Positions 51,957 through 59,522 of a stretch of 64,000 bases of DNA are shown here, one piece after another; the stretch's first letter is position 1; each line of letters starts with the position of its first letter. The DNA is from Mesoterricola sediminis (lineage in GTDB: Bacteria > Acidobacteriota > Holophagae > Holophagales > Holophagaceae). The notes below the pieces were generated by a model. It saw only the letters and a list, made by a program, of their open reading frames with translations, made no database searches and had not been told where the DNA came from. The stretch is from assembly GCF_030295425.1 (NCBI RefSeq), contig NZ_AP027081.1, forward strand, positions 1,364,001-1,428,000. Direction: 5' to 3'. The position numbers were made by a program, and so were the translations under genes.

Positions 51957-52762
51957 GGCCGGCCTCCGGCGGGGGCGAAGCAGGGACGGCCCGCGCCACC
52001 CGGGCGGATGGCCTCGGGCCAGCGGGAGCGGAGCCAAGCGGCCGCGGCCCGGGCGGCGGCCTCCGGGGCCTCGCCCTGGAGCCGGAAGGCGAGCCAGGCG
52101 GAAGCGAGGGTGCAGCCGGTGCCCCTGCGGTCCCCCGGCAGGCGGGGGCTGCGGCCGAGGCCCTCGGCCCCGCGGCGCGTCACCCACACGTCCTCGAGTT
52201 CGGCGCCCTCGCCGTGGCCCCCCTTGATCCACACCGCGGAAGCCCCCGCGGCCAGCAGGGGCCGGGCGAGGTCCCCGGGCTCCGCCGTGGCGGGAAGGCC
52301 GGACAGGGCCGCGGCCTCGGGCCGGTTGGGGGAGACGACCCAGTCGCCGCGCCCCAGGAGGGCGCCGGCCAGGGCCCGGAGGCCGGCGGGGCCGTGGAGG
52401 CCGACCCCCGAGGTGGGCGCCTGGACGGGATCCCAGATGGCCGCGACGGGGCGGCGCTCCGCCAGGAAGTCCGCGATGGCCCCCAGCGCCAAGGGCTCCA
52501 GGGCGCAGAGCCCCAGCTTGACGCCCCAGGTCCCGGCCAGGTGCGGCGCCAGGGCCGCCAGGGCGGGCATGGGGTCCCGGGGGGGCAGGATGGCCTCGCA
52601 GCCCAGGCCGTTCTGGAGGGTGTCGCCCGTGCTCACCGCCATGGGGTGCACGCCCAGGGCCGCCAAGGTCATGACATCCCGCAGCAGGCCCGCGCCGCCG
52701 GACGGATCGAACCCGCCGAGGCAGAGCGCGGCGGGGGCGGCGGGAGCGGCGGAGGCGGTCAC
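51953..52762 (-). CDS. thiD: Hydroxymethylpyrimidine/phosphomethylpyrimidine kinase
   Basis: 269 residues. Ribokinase-like fold with [20 protein letters not shown] (normally G-x-D-P-S-G-G-A-G), [26 protein letters not shown] and [18 protein letters not shown], the anion hole and the catalytic GTGC (Cys instead of Asp fits the thiD branch). It phosphorylates HMP twice for thiamine. No other thi gene is near. The GTG start has no ribosome site, but TATCCT ends six bases before it inside the fliN end, so it probably has its own leaderless promoter. Both neighbours are unrelated to thiamine. Confidence 0.9.
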   Translation of the reverse strand: MTASAAPAAPAALCLGGFDPSGGAGLLRDVMTLAALGVHPMAVSTGDTLQNGLGCEAILPPRDPMPALAALAPHLAGTWGVKLGLCALEPLALGAIADFLAERRPVAAIWDPVQAPTSGVGLHGPAGLRALAGALLGRGDWVVSPNRPEAAALSGLPATAEPGDLARPLLAAGASAVWIKGGHGEGAELEDVWVTRRGAEGLGRSPRLPGDRRGTGCTLASAWLAFRLQGEAPEAAARAAAAWLRSRWPEAIRPGGAGRPCFAPAGGRP

Positions 52763-52768
52763 CTGCTA

Positions 52769-52774
52769 AGGATA
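52769..52774 (-). promoter_or_regulatory. Leaderless -10 TATCCT of thiD
   Basis: Minus-strand TATCCT, six bases (TAGCAG) before the GTG. It overlaps the region of the fliN stop codon. Confidence 0.5.
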
Positions 52775-52775
52775 C

Positions 52776-53081
52776 TCAGACTTTCCGCTGGGGATCGATG
52801 ATCTCCACGATGCGCAGGCCCAGCGAGTCCTCCAGCACCGTCACCTCGCCGCGCATCACGGGGCGCCCCTTGCAGAGGACCTCCATGGGCTCGCCGGCGC
52901 TCTTCTTGAGCTCCACCAGGGAGCCCACGTCCAGGTCCAGCAGGTCGCGGATGGTCATGGTGGCCGTGCCGAGCTGGATCTCCAGCTTGAACCGCGTGTC
53001 GATGAACGGCATGAGATCGGCGATCACGTGCTCGAACGTGACGACGCGTTCGGTGTCGAGCCGGTCACTGCGCTTGGCCAT
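52776..53081 (-). CDS. fliN: Flagellar motor switch protein FliN-like (SpoA domain)
   Basis: 101 residues, mostly one SpoA domain. LEIQLGTATMTIRDLLDLDVGSLVELKKSAGEPMEVLCKGRPVMRGEV matches the FliN fold, with the usual V-x-x-G...L-x-L-D pattern, and ends LGLRIVEII. FliN forms the C-ring ring that binds CheY-P. It follows fliL by 75 bases on the same strand, a normal flagellar order. The N-terminal 20 residues are short and charged. An SpoA protein of type III secretion would look alike, but the neighbour FliL favours the flagellum. Confidence 0.85.
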   Translation of the reverse strand: MAKRSDRLDTERVVTFEHVIADLMPFIDTRFKLEIQLGTATMTIRDLLDLDVGSLVELKKSAGEPMEVLCKGRPVMRGEVTVLEDSLGLRIVEIIDPQRKV

Positions 53082-53156
53082 GGGGGGTTCGTCCGGGAAG
53101 GGGGGCGTCCGTCAAGAAACGGACGCCCGCGGGAGGCATCGCAAGGCCTGTGCCAC

Positions 53157-53756
53157 CTACTGCTGGATGGCCCAGTCGACGATCAGCACGTCCTTGATGG
53201 GAGGCTTGACGGGCTTGCCGGTCTTCTTCGCCTTCTCCAGCTCCTCCTTGGAGTGCTTGTTGGCGAACTTCTCGTTCAGCTTCTCCTTGATCTCGTTGCG
53301 GATGCTCTCCCGGGTCTCCAGGTCCATGGCGGCCTCCACCGTCTTGCCGGAGATGGACTCGAGGACCAGGGACCGGATGACGCTGTTCTCGGGGGAGGGC
53401 TTGTCGCTGGCGGCCAGCTTCCCGAGTTCGTGGTTGCGGAAGAGGATGTGGATGTCGCACTTGAGGAAGGCGTTCTTGCGCCCGTCCAGGTTCACGATCA
53501 GCCGGTTGAGGGTCATCACGGGGGGGCCCGAGGCCCCTTCGCCCTCGCCGCCCTTGGCCGGGGCCTCGTCCTCGTCGTCGTCCTCCTTGGCGGCGGCCTT
53601 GCCTTCCTCCTTGCCCTCGGCGGTGGCGGCGCCGGCCTCGGCGGCGGCGGGGGCCGCCTTCTTGGCGCCCAGGGTCTTGAAGGCGAAGAAGGCGCCGCCC
53701 CCCAGGAGGAGCAGCACCACGAGCCCGATGCCACCGAAAATGATCAGCTTCTTCAT
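53157..53756 (-). CDS. fliL: Flagellar basal-body protein FliL-like
   Basis: 199 residues. One N-terminal transmembrane helix (IIFGGIGLVVLLLLGGGAFFAF), a long low-complexity Ala/Glu/Asp/Lys linker (about 30-75, KAAPAAAEAGAATAEGKEE, DDDEDE), then the FliL periplasmic domain. It has NRLIVNLDGRKNAFLKCDIHI, the R-x-x-V-x-x-x-L-x-x-x-S-like helix (NSVIRSLVLESISGKTVEA), IRNEIKEKLNEKF, and the terminal DVLIVDWAIQQ. FliL supports stator function. The start has AGGGGTCC-like spacing rather than a clear ribosome site. First gene of the fliL-fliN-thiD run. Confidence 0.88.
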   Translation of the reverse strand: MKKLIIFGGIGLVVLLLLGGGAFFAFKTLGAKKAAPAAAEAGAATAEGKEEGKAAAKEDDDEDEAPAKGGEGEGASGPPVMTLNRLIVNLDGRKNAFLKCDIHILFRNHELGKLAASDKPSPENSVIRSLVLESISGKTVEAAMDLETRESIRNEIKEKLNEKFANKHSKEELEKAKKTGKPVKPPIKDVLIVDWAIQQ

Positions 53757-54042
53757 TCAGGACCCCTTTCCCGTCCAGCGGGATTCCATGCGCGGACCAG
53801 CCATTCTATCGGAAGCTCCCGCCGCGCGCCTGAGTCCGCGCGCGGAAGCGCGGGCCGCTTTCCGGACTCCGAGGGCGGAAACCTGGATTGCCGGGGCTTC
53901 CATGGACCTCGTTGAGCGCCTGCGGTATTTCCAGGCGGGCCATGCGTCAGAACAGGCCGGTGGGAAGCCTCGGGGGCTGATCGTGGGTAGGAGACATTAA
54001 CGGTCTCCTTTTGCACATGAATGTGGCGGAAGTACATAAAAC
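53757..54042. other. Intergenic stretch between fliL and hup
   Basis: No gene supported. A 32-codon plus-strand frame (53901-54000) ends at a small inverted repeat AGGAGAC/GTCTCCT followed by TTTT (53988-54013), but it lacks a ribosome site. The fliL promoter is expected here; I see no convincing -35/-10 pair. Confidence 0.35.
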
Positions 54043-54067
54043 AAGCGGCCCGGAATCCGGGCCGCTT
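54043..54067 (-). terminator. Terminator of the HU gene
   Basis: AAGCGGCCCGG (54043-54053) and CCGGGCCGCTT (54057-54067) form a perfect 11-pair stem with a three-base loop. Read on the minus strand it is followed by GTTTTAT, a usable T-tract. Confidence 0.85.
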
Positions 54068-54084
54068 GGGGGGGATCGTTCGTC

Positions 54085-54381
54085 CTACTTCTTCTTCTTG
54101 CCGCCCTTGCCGTTCACGTCGTCAGCAAGCTTCTTGCCGGGCTTGAACTTGGCGACCTTCTTGGCGGCGATCTTGATCTTCGCGCCGTCGCGGGGGTTGC
54201 GGCCGGTGCGGGGGCCGCGGGTGGCGACGGAGAAGGTGCCGAAGCCCACCAGGGTGACCTTGTCGCCGGCGCGCAGGGCGGCGGAGACGCTGGCGATGAT
54301 GGTGTCCAGGGCGGCGGCGGCCTTGGACTTGTTGATGTCGGCCTTCTCGGCGACGGCGCTGATCAGTTCAGCCTTGTTCAT
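54085..54381 (-). CDS. HU-family nucleoid DNA-binding protein
   Basis: 98 residues. MNKAELISAVAEKADINKSKAA, then VTLVGFGTFSVATRGPRTGRNPRDG, the beta-arm with the R-x-G-R-N-P signature, and a Lys-rich tail (NGKGGKKKK) slightly longer than in E. coli HU. A DNA-bending architectural protein. It is monocistronic: strong promoter at 54527-54555, a leader of about 140 bases, ribosome site GGAGG, terminator at 54043. The AT-rich leader, unusual for this genome, may regulate translation or carry the conserved sequence shared with the kinase gene at 43373. Confidence 0.95.
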   Translation of the reverse strand: MNKAELISAVAEKADINKSKAAAALDTIIASVSAALRAGDKVTLVGFGTFSVATRGPRTGRNPRDGAKIKIAAKKVAKFKPGKKLADDVNGKGGKKKK

Positions 54382-54526
54382 GAGAAACCTCCAAAATGGG
54401 GATTTGTATCCCCGGTGAAGTGAAAACGGTGGGCCGTGGACTTGAGGGGTCCCACCGGCGCTTGATTTTCAAGGGATGACTGCCCTGAAACCCTTGTGGA
54501 TTCTGGTCTTCAACTAAACTACCAGC

Positions 54527-54555
54527 AAGGTAGACCTCCGATTGTTTGGTGTCAA
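54527..54555 (-). promoter_or_regulatory. Strong sigma-70-type promoter of the HU gene
   Basis: Minus-strand TTGACA (54550-54555), 17-base spacer, TACCTT (54527-54532). Near-consensus with ideal spacing; the best promoter in the window. Transcription should start near 54520, directly at GTTTAGTTGAAGAC. Confidence 0.75.
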
Positions 54556-54741
54556 GGCTTTGCGAGATTTTTTTTTTGAAGACTGGCGGCAGGTGGACAT
54601 CTACGTTCCACACCCCCGTACGGATCGGCCCCCGGCGGGCTTTATAACCCATGCATGGACTGCACATGCCCACGGGGCGGGCCTCCGGTGCGCCGCGGAG
54701 GCTCCGGAGGCCCTGTACCAGCGATCCCCCGGCGGCCGCGA

Positions 54742-54747
54742 TAGAAT
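54742..54747 (+). promoter_or_regulatory. Leaderless -10 TAGAAT of truA
   Basis: TAGAAT followed by GGCGGC and the ATG at 54754. No ribosome site. No clear -35. Confidence 0.55.
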
Positions 54748-54753
54748 GGCGGC

Positions 54754-55554
54754 ATGACCCGCCCCTACTTCCTCCGGTGCGCCTACGTCGGCTCGGGCTT
54801 CTCCGGCTTCCAGATCCAGACCACGCTGCGGAGCGTGCAGGGCGAGCTGTGGCGCGCCCTCCGGGCCTTCGACCCCGACGCGCCCATGCCCCAGGGCACG
54901 GGGCGCACCGACGCGGGCGTCCATGCCCGCGCCCAGGGCGTCCTCGTCCAGCTGGCCCGGGACTGGGATCCCTACCGCCTCCTGGCGGCCTTCAACGCCC
55001 ACCTGGAGCGGGATGTGCGGATCATGAAAGCCCAGGCCGCGCCGGAGGCCTTCTTCCCCCGCGCCCACGCCGTGGCCAAGCGCTACGTCTACCGCATCCA
55101 GGAAGGGCCCGCGGAGGATCCCTTCCTCCGGCCCTTCCGGTGGCACGTCCACGGGGCGGCCCCCCTCGACCGCGCAGCCATGGCGCGGGCGGCCTCGGCC
55201 CTGGTCGGCCTCCACGACTTCTCCACCTTCCGCCACCACGAATGCGCGGCGTCCTCCACCGTGAAGCGGGTGCACGCCGTGCGCCTGGAAGGGGAGGGAC
55301 CCTCCCTGGACCTGGTTTTCGAGGGCAACCGCTTCCTCATGCACATGGTCCGGATCATGGCCGGAACGCTGGTGGAGGTGGGCAAGGGCCGGATTCCCGC
55401 GGGGGAGATGCCCGCCATCCTCGCCGCCCGGGACCGCCGGCGGGCCGGGATCACCGCGCCGCCCCACGGCCTCTGCCTGGAGGAGGTCTGGTACCAGGCG
55501 CGCTGGGGTGTCGGGGAGCCCTCCCCCTGGCCGGAGGAGGAGGGGCTATCCTAG
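54754..55554 (+). CDS. truA: tRNA pseudouridine(38-40) synthase
   Basis: 266 residues. YVGSGFSGFQIQTTLRSVQGEL, then QGTGRTDAGVHARAQGVLVQL with the catalytic Asp in the G-R-T-D-A-G-V-H-A motif, RYVYRI, HDFSTFR and FLMHMVRIMAGTLVEVGKG, all TruA landmarks. It isomerises uridines 38-40 in the anticodon arm of many tRNAs, which matters here because a tRNA-Ser anticodon arm is the island target. Preceded by a TAGAAT six bases from the ATG. The NAD synthetase gene starts four bases after its stop. Confidence 0.95.
   Translation: MTRPYFLRCAYVGSGFSGFQIQTTLRSVQGELWRALRAFDPDAPMPQGTGRTDAGVHARAQGVLVQLARDWDPYRLLAAFNAHLERDVRIMKAQAAPEAFFPRAHAVAKRYVYRIQEGPAEDPFLRPFRWHVHGAAPLDRAAMARAASALVGLHDFSTFRHHECAASSTVKRVHAVRLEGEGPSLDLVFEGNRFLMHMVRIMAGTLVEVGKGRIPAGEMPAILAARDRRRAGITAPPHGLCLEEVWYQARWGVGEPSPWPEEEGLS
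55547..55552 (+). promoter_or_regulatory. Leaderless -10 TATCCT of the NAD synthetase gene
   Basis: TATCCT overlaps the truA stop region, six bases before the ATG at 55559. The gap AGGGGG could also act as a weak ribosome site, so the leaderless reading is less certain here. Confidence 0.4.
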
Positions 55555-55558
55555 GGGG

Positions 55559-57271
55559 ATGCGCATCGCACTCCTCCAGCTCAACAGCCGCCTGGGCGAT
55601 CCCGAGGCCAACGGCCGCGCCCTCGAGGCCGCGTACCGGGAGGCGGTGGGCCGGGGTGCCGACCTGGTCCTTTCCGCGGAAATGGCCGTGGGCGGCTACC
55701 TGGCCGAGGACCGGCTCTGGGAGCAGGCCCTCCGCCGGGCCGTCGTCGCCGAATCCGAGCGCCTCGCGGCCGCCTCGGGCCCGGTCCCGTTGGTCTTCGG
55801 GACCTGCACCCCCTCGCCTTCGGGGCGCCTGTGGAACGAGCTGTGGTGGTGCGAATCGGGGGCCGTCCGCGCCCGGGCCCGGAAGCGGATCCTCCCCGCC
55901 TACGACGTCTTCGACGAGAGCCGCTACTTCGACGCCGACCTGGAGCTCCAGCCCCTGGTGGACTACCGGGGGGAGCGGGTGGGCCTTTCCGTGTGCGAGG
56001 ACCTCTGGGCCAGCGCGGAGCTGGCGCCCGGTCCCATCCGCTACCCCTTCGACCCCATCGCGGACTTGGCGGGGCAGGGGGCGACCCTCATCCTCAACGC
56101 CTCGGCGAGCCCCGGCCACCTCGGCAGTTACCTGCCCCCCGGCCGGACCGCGCCCTGGCAGGCCCCGTCCAAGCTGGCCCTCCGGCGGCGCCTCCTCCAG
56201 GGCCACGCGGCGCGGCACGGGGTGCCCATCGCCTACGCGAGCCGGGTGGGTTCCGAGAGCTGGCTGACCTTCGACGGGGGCTCCGGGCTGGTGCAGCCCG
56301 ACGGCACCTGGCAGGGCGACGACTTCTTCGAGGAGGGCGTGGTCATGACCGACTCCGCCGTCCAGGGCCGTCCCTGGCCCGCCGAGCCCCGGGAGGAGGC
56401 CTGGCTGCGCCGGGCCCTGACCATCGGCCTCCGGGAGAACATGGCCAAGCAGGGCCTGGAGGCCGCCGTGGTGGGCCTGTCCGGGGGCATCGACAGCTCC
56501 GTGGTCGCGGCCGTGGCGGCGGAGGCCCTGGGCCCGGACCGGGTGCTGGGCATCGCCCTCCCCACCCGCTTCACCAGCGCCGAGAGCCTCACCCTGGCCC
56601 GGGAGCAGGCCGACGCCCTCGGGATCCCCTTCCTGCAGCTGGACGCGGGCCAGCCCTTCGAGGGCGCGGCGCGGGCCCTCGGGGCGGCCTTCCCCGACCG
56701 CGCCTTCGGCCTCACCGACGAGAACTTCCAGAGCCGGTGCCGGGGCATGCTGCTCATGGGCGCCACCTCCGAACCCGGCGTCCACCGGCTGCTGGGGACC
56801 CCCCGGGTGGCGGTGCTGAACACCGGCAACAAGAGCGAGGCCGCCACCGGCTACTTCACCCTCTACGGCGACGGCATCGGCGCCTTCGGCATCCTCGGCG
56901 ACTGCCTCAAGGCCCGGGTCTTCGCCCTGGCCCGGGAGCTGGGGCCGGCCATCCCCCGGGGCATCCTGGAGCGCAAGCCCACCGCCGAGCTCCGCCCGGA
57001 CCAGACCGACGAGACCAGCCTCATGCCCTACCGCCAGCTGGACGCCGTCCTCGGCATCCTCCTGGAGGCCCGCCGGGAGGAGGCCCAGATCCGCGAGGAC
57101 CTGGCCTGCGCCCTGGAGGGCGCCGACCTGGAGCAGGCGCGGAACGCCCTGCCGCGGGTCTTCGCGCTCCTGCGCAACTCCGAGTTCAAGCGGCGCCAGC
57201 TGCCCTTCTGCCTGAAGGTGAGTCCCTGGGCCTTCGGCCGCGGCCGGCGGATCCCGCTGACCGCCAAGTGA
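55559..57271 (+). CDS. nadE: NAD+ synthetase, glutamine-dependent (amidohydrolase-synthetase fusion)
   Basis: 570 residues. The N-terminal nitrilase-like glutaminase domain has ALLQLNSRLGDPEANGRAL, a SAEMAVGG segment with its Glu, and LSVCEDLWAS with the catalytic Cys. The C-terminal synthetase domain starts NMAKQGLEAAVVGLSGGIDSSVVAAVAAEALG, the SGGxDS ATP-pyrophosphatase loop. GNKSEAATGYFTLYGDGIGAFG, and RKPTAELRPDQTDETSLMPY complete it. It amidates nicotinic acid adenine dinucleotide with ammonia from glutamine, the last step of NAD synthesis. Four bases after truA. Confidence 0.93.
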   Translation: MRIALLQLNSRLGDPEANGRALEAAYREAVGRGADLVLSAEMAVGGYLAEDRLWEQALRRAVVAESERLAAASGPVPLVFGTCTPSPSGRLWNELWWCESGAVRARARKRILPAYDVFDESRYFDADLELQPLVDYRGERVGLSVCEDLWASAELAPGPIRYPFDPIADLAGQGATLILNASASPGHLGSYLPPGRTAPWQAPSKLALRRRLLQGHAARHGVPIAYASRVGSESWLTFDGGSGLVQPDGTWQGDDFFEEGVVMTDSAVQGRPWPAEPREEAWLRRALTIGLRENMAKQGLEAAVVGLSGGIDSSVVAAVAAEALGPDRVLGIALPTRFTSAESLTLAREQADALGIPFLQLDAGQPFEGAARALGAAFPDRAFGLTDENFQSRCRGMLLMGATSEPGVHRLLGTPRVAVLNTGNKSEAATGYFTLYGDGIGAFGILGDCLKARVFALARELGPAIPRGILERKPTAELRPDQTDETSLMPYRQLDAVLGILLEARREEAQIREDLACALEGADLEQARNALPRVFALLRNSEFKRRQLPFCLKVSPWAFGRGRRIPLTAK

Positions 57272-57376
57272 AATCTAATGACTGATTTATGCTTGTAAAA
57301 AATATTTAGGCCCTTGCTGGACCTATGGCAGAATCCGGCGATCGACGGCCCCCGGGCCGCCGCTTCCGGAGGGTCC

Positions 57377-58954
57377 ATGTTCAAGCGCGTGTCCATCACG
57401 TCCCGGCTCGCCTGGGGCTTCGGCATCGTCCTGGCCTTGCTGTTCGGCTCGGTGGTGGCCACGCTCCTGGGGCTCCGCGGCCTGCGGGACGCGATGGCCT
57501 CGGTGCGCCGCGAGGGGCGCCAGGCCGTCCTCGCCAAGGAGGCCCACGCCGGCGCGCTGGACGCCATGGCCTACATCGGGGCGGCGGCCGCCGCCGGGGA
57601 CCCGGCGCTGGCCGCCGCCTACGTGGCCAAGGTCCAGGAGGCCCGGACCGGGTACCTGGCCCGCCTGGAGACCCTGAAGGCGGAGGCCGACACGGCCGAG
57701 GCCCGGGACCGGGTCCTGGCCGTGGAGGCGGTCATCGCGTCGGCGCGGCAGGCCAACATCGAGGTCATGGGCCTCGCCCAGGCGGGGAAGGCCAACGAGG
57801 CCTTCCGCCTGTTCTCGGCCAAGTCGTGCCCCAGCATCGCTGTCTGGGACCAGCGGTTCGAGGAGCTGGCCCGGCTCCGCAACGGGGCGATGGACGCCAG
57901 TCTCGCCCGGTTCGAGGCCCTGGCGGGGCGCAGCACGGTGCTCGTGGTGACCTTCGGCCTCTTCTCCATCGGGGCGGCGGCCTGGTTGGCCTGGGTCATC
58001 TCCCGGAGCATCACGGTGCCCCTGGCGGGCTTCCAGGGGGTCCTGGCCGGCCTCGCGGCGGGGGATCTCACGGTGCGCGCCGCCGTGGACGCCCAGGACG
58101 AACTGGGCAGCCTGGGCGCCTCCATGAACCTGACGGTGGAGCGCCTGAATGGCACCGTCCGGTCCATCAACCAGGAGGCTCACCAGGTGCACGCCCTTTC
58201 CGGGGAGCTCCTGGCGGGGGCCGAGGAAACCCGGCGCGCCACGGACCTGGTGGCTCGGGGGAGCGAGCTCCAGCGGGTGGCCACCGAGCGCGCCTCCAGC
58301 GCCGTGGTCCAGCTGTCGGCCTCCGTGGACCAGGTGGTCCAGGTCGTCCGCGACGTGGGCCTCCGGGCCGAAGCCGCCCGCAGGGAGGCGGAGGGCGGGG
58401 TGGCCTTCGGGCGGGAGACGGCCGAAGCCATGGAAGGCATCCAGGGGGCCACGGAGCGCATCGTCTCGGCGGTGCAGGTGATCCAGGAGATCGCCCGCCA
58501 GACCAACCTCCTCTCCCTCAACGCCGCCATCGAGGCCGCCAAGGCCGGGGCCCTGGGCAAGGGATTCGCCGTCGTCGCGGAAGAGGTGCGCAAGCTGGCC
58601 GAGCGCAGCGCCGCCGCGGCCCGGGAGATCGAGGCCCTCACGGGCCAGACCCGCGGCATCGTGGGCCTGGGCGTGGAGAAGGTCGAAGCCACCTCCGCGG
58701 CCCTGGGCCGCATCCGGGACGGCATCGACGTGCTGGCCCGCCGCATGGAGGAGATCGGCCGGGCCGCCGCCGATCAGGCCAGCGCCACCCAGGACATCTC
58801 GACCCAGACCCATGACATCCGCGCGACCAGCGAGCAGAACGCGGCGGGCGCGACCCAGCTGGCCTCCAACATCCAGGAGACGGTCCTCCACCTGGACGCC
58901 CTCGCGAAGATCGCGGTGCGCCTGGAGAAGGAAGTGGCGGTCTTCCGGCTCTAG
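57377..58954 (+). CDS. Methyl-accepting chemotaxis protein
   Basis: 525 residues. TM1 at about 10-32, a 160-residue helical periplasmic sensor (four-helix 4HB_MCP type: GALDAMAYIGAAAAAGDPAL, ARTGYLARLETLKAEAD), and TM2 at about 190-210 (VLVVTFGLFSIGAAAWLAWVI). HAMP follows (VPLAGFQGVLAGLAAGDLTV), then the signalling hairpin with EIARQTNLLSLNAAIEAAKA then GALGKGFAVVAEEVRKLAER, the receptor tip. The C-terminus lacks a CheR/CheB pentapeptide. Start at 57377 has GGAGGG just upstream; the frame before it is open from 57314 but looks non-coding. The upstream region is AT-rich and carries a possible promoter. Confidence 0.93.
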   Translation: MFKRVSITSRLAWGFGIVLALLFGSVVATLLGLRGLRDAMASVRREGRQAVLAKEAHAGALDAMAYIGAAAAAGDPALAAAYVAKVQEARTGYLARLETLKAEADTAEARDRVLAVEAVIASARQANIEVMGLAQAGKANEAFRLFSAKSCPSIAVWDQRFEELARLRNGAMDASLARFEALAGRSTVLVVTFGLFSIGAAAWLAWVISRSITVPLAGFQGVLAGLAAGDLTVRAAVDAQDELGSLGASMNLTVERLNGTVRSINQEAHQVHALSGELLAGAEETRRATDLVARGSELQRVATERASSAVVQLSASVDQVVQVVRDVGLRAEAARREAEGGVAFGRETAEAMEGIQGATERIVSAVQVIQEIARQTNLLSLNAAIEAAKAGALGKGFAVVAEEVRKLAERSAAAAREIEALTGQTRGIVGLGVEKVEATSAALGRIRDGIDVLARRMEEIGRAAADQASATQDISTQTHDIRATSEQNAAGATQLASNIQETVLHLDALAKIAVRLEKEVAVFRL

Positions 58955-58976
58955 CCTGGCTCCTGGCTTGCAGGTA

Positions 58977-59021
58977 GATCGAATCACCGGAACGATCGCG
59001 TCCCGTTCCGGTGATTCGATC
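58977..59021. repeat. Perfect 18-base inverted repeat between convergent genes
   Basis: GATCGAATCACCGGAACG (58977-58994), a nine-base loop, and its exact reverse complement at 59004-59021, with a partly matching outer extension (TGCAGGT/ACTTGCA). No T-run follows in either direction, so it is not a classical terminator, though it stands between the MCP and CBS gene ends. Confidence 0.85.
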
Positions 59022-59029
59022 GACTTGCA

Positions 59030-59473
59030 CTAGCTGCGGTGCTCGACGCTCTCGATGTAGTTCTCGAGGCCCTTGATGACGATCTCGCGATCGGCCACCA
59101 CCTCGCGGACGATGTCGCGGATGGAGACGATGCCCACAACCATGCTGCCGTCCATCACGGGGACGTGGCGGATGCCGCGCTCGCTCATGAGGCCCATGCA
59201 CTCGTCGACGCTGGTGTTCAGGTGGACGTGGTAGACCTCCGTCACCATGACGTCGCTGACGGGGCGGTCCAGGACGGAGGGGCCGGTGCGGCCCATGAGC
59301 TTGACCACGTCGCGCTCGGAGAAGACCCCCTCGGTGCGCTCGCCGTCCATGACGAGGAGGAAGCCGACCTTCTTCTGGTCCATGAGGCGGATGGCCTCGA
59401 TGACCTTCGCCTCGGGCGGGACGAAGAAGAACGAATAGCCCTTGCCGTCCAGGATGCGCTTCATGTCGGTCAT
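59030..59473 (-). CDS. CBS-pair protein
   Basis: 147 residues, two CBS repeats only: PPEAKVIEAIRLMDQKKVGFLLV with GVFSERDVVKLM, then TEVYHVHLNTSVDECMGLMSERGIRHVPV with GIVSIRDIVREVV. This is the stand-alone type that binds adenosine nucleotides and regulates partner enzymes; the partner is not evident. I start at 59473 because GAGGAGA stands nine bases before that ATG. The frame is open to 59563. It lies downstream of pgi on the same strand with a gap of 49 bases. Confidence 0.9.
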   Translation of the reverse strand: MTDMKRILDGKGYSFFFVPPEAKVIEAIRLMDQKKVGFLLVMDGERTEGVFSERDVVKLMGRTGPSVLDRPVSDVMVTEVYHVHLNTSVDECMGLMSERGIRHVPVMDGSMVVGIVSIRDIVREVVADREIVIKGLENYIESVEHRS

Positions 59474-59522
59474 GCCGATCTCTCCTCGGGATGGCCCTAG
59501 GTTAGCCCTTCCGCGGCCCCCG

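Larger units (their letters stand above)
54382..54753. other. Divergent intergenic region hup / truA
   Basis: Contains the HU promoter and its leader on the minus strand and the short truA promoter on the plus strand. It includes a run of nine T (54572-54580) and an AT-rich block, rare in this window. I see no further gene. Confidence 0.5.

Noticed and set aside
53901-54000. 32-codon frame ending at a hairpin with T-run
   Set aside because: No ribosome site, no known motif, ordinary codon composition and no conservation data.
58977-59021. Intrinsic terminator for the chemoreceptor gene
   Set aside because: No T-tract follows the stem in either direction, so it is listed as an inverted repeat.
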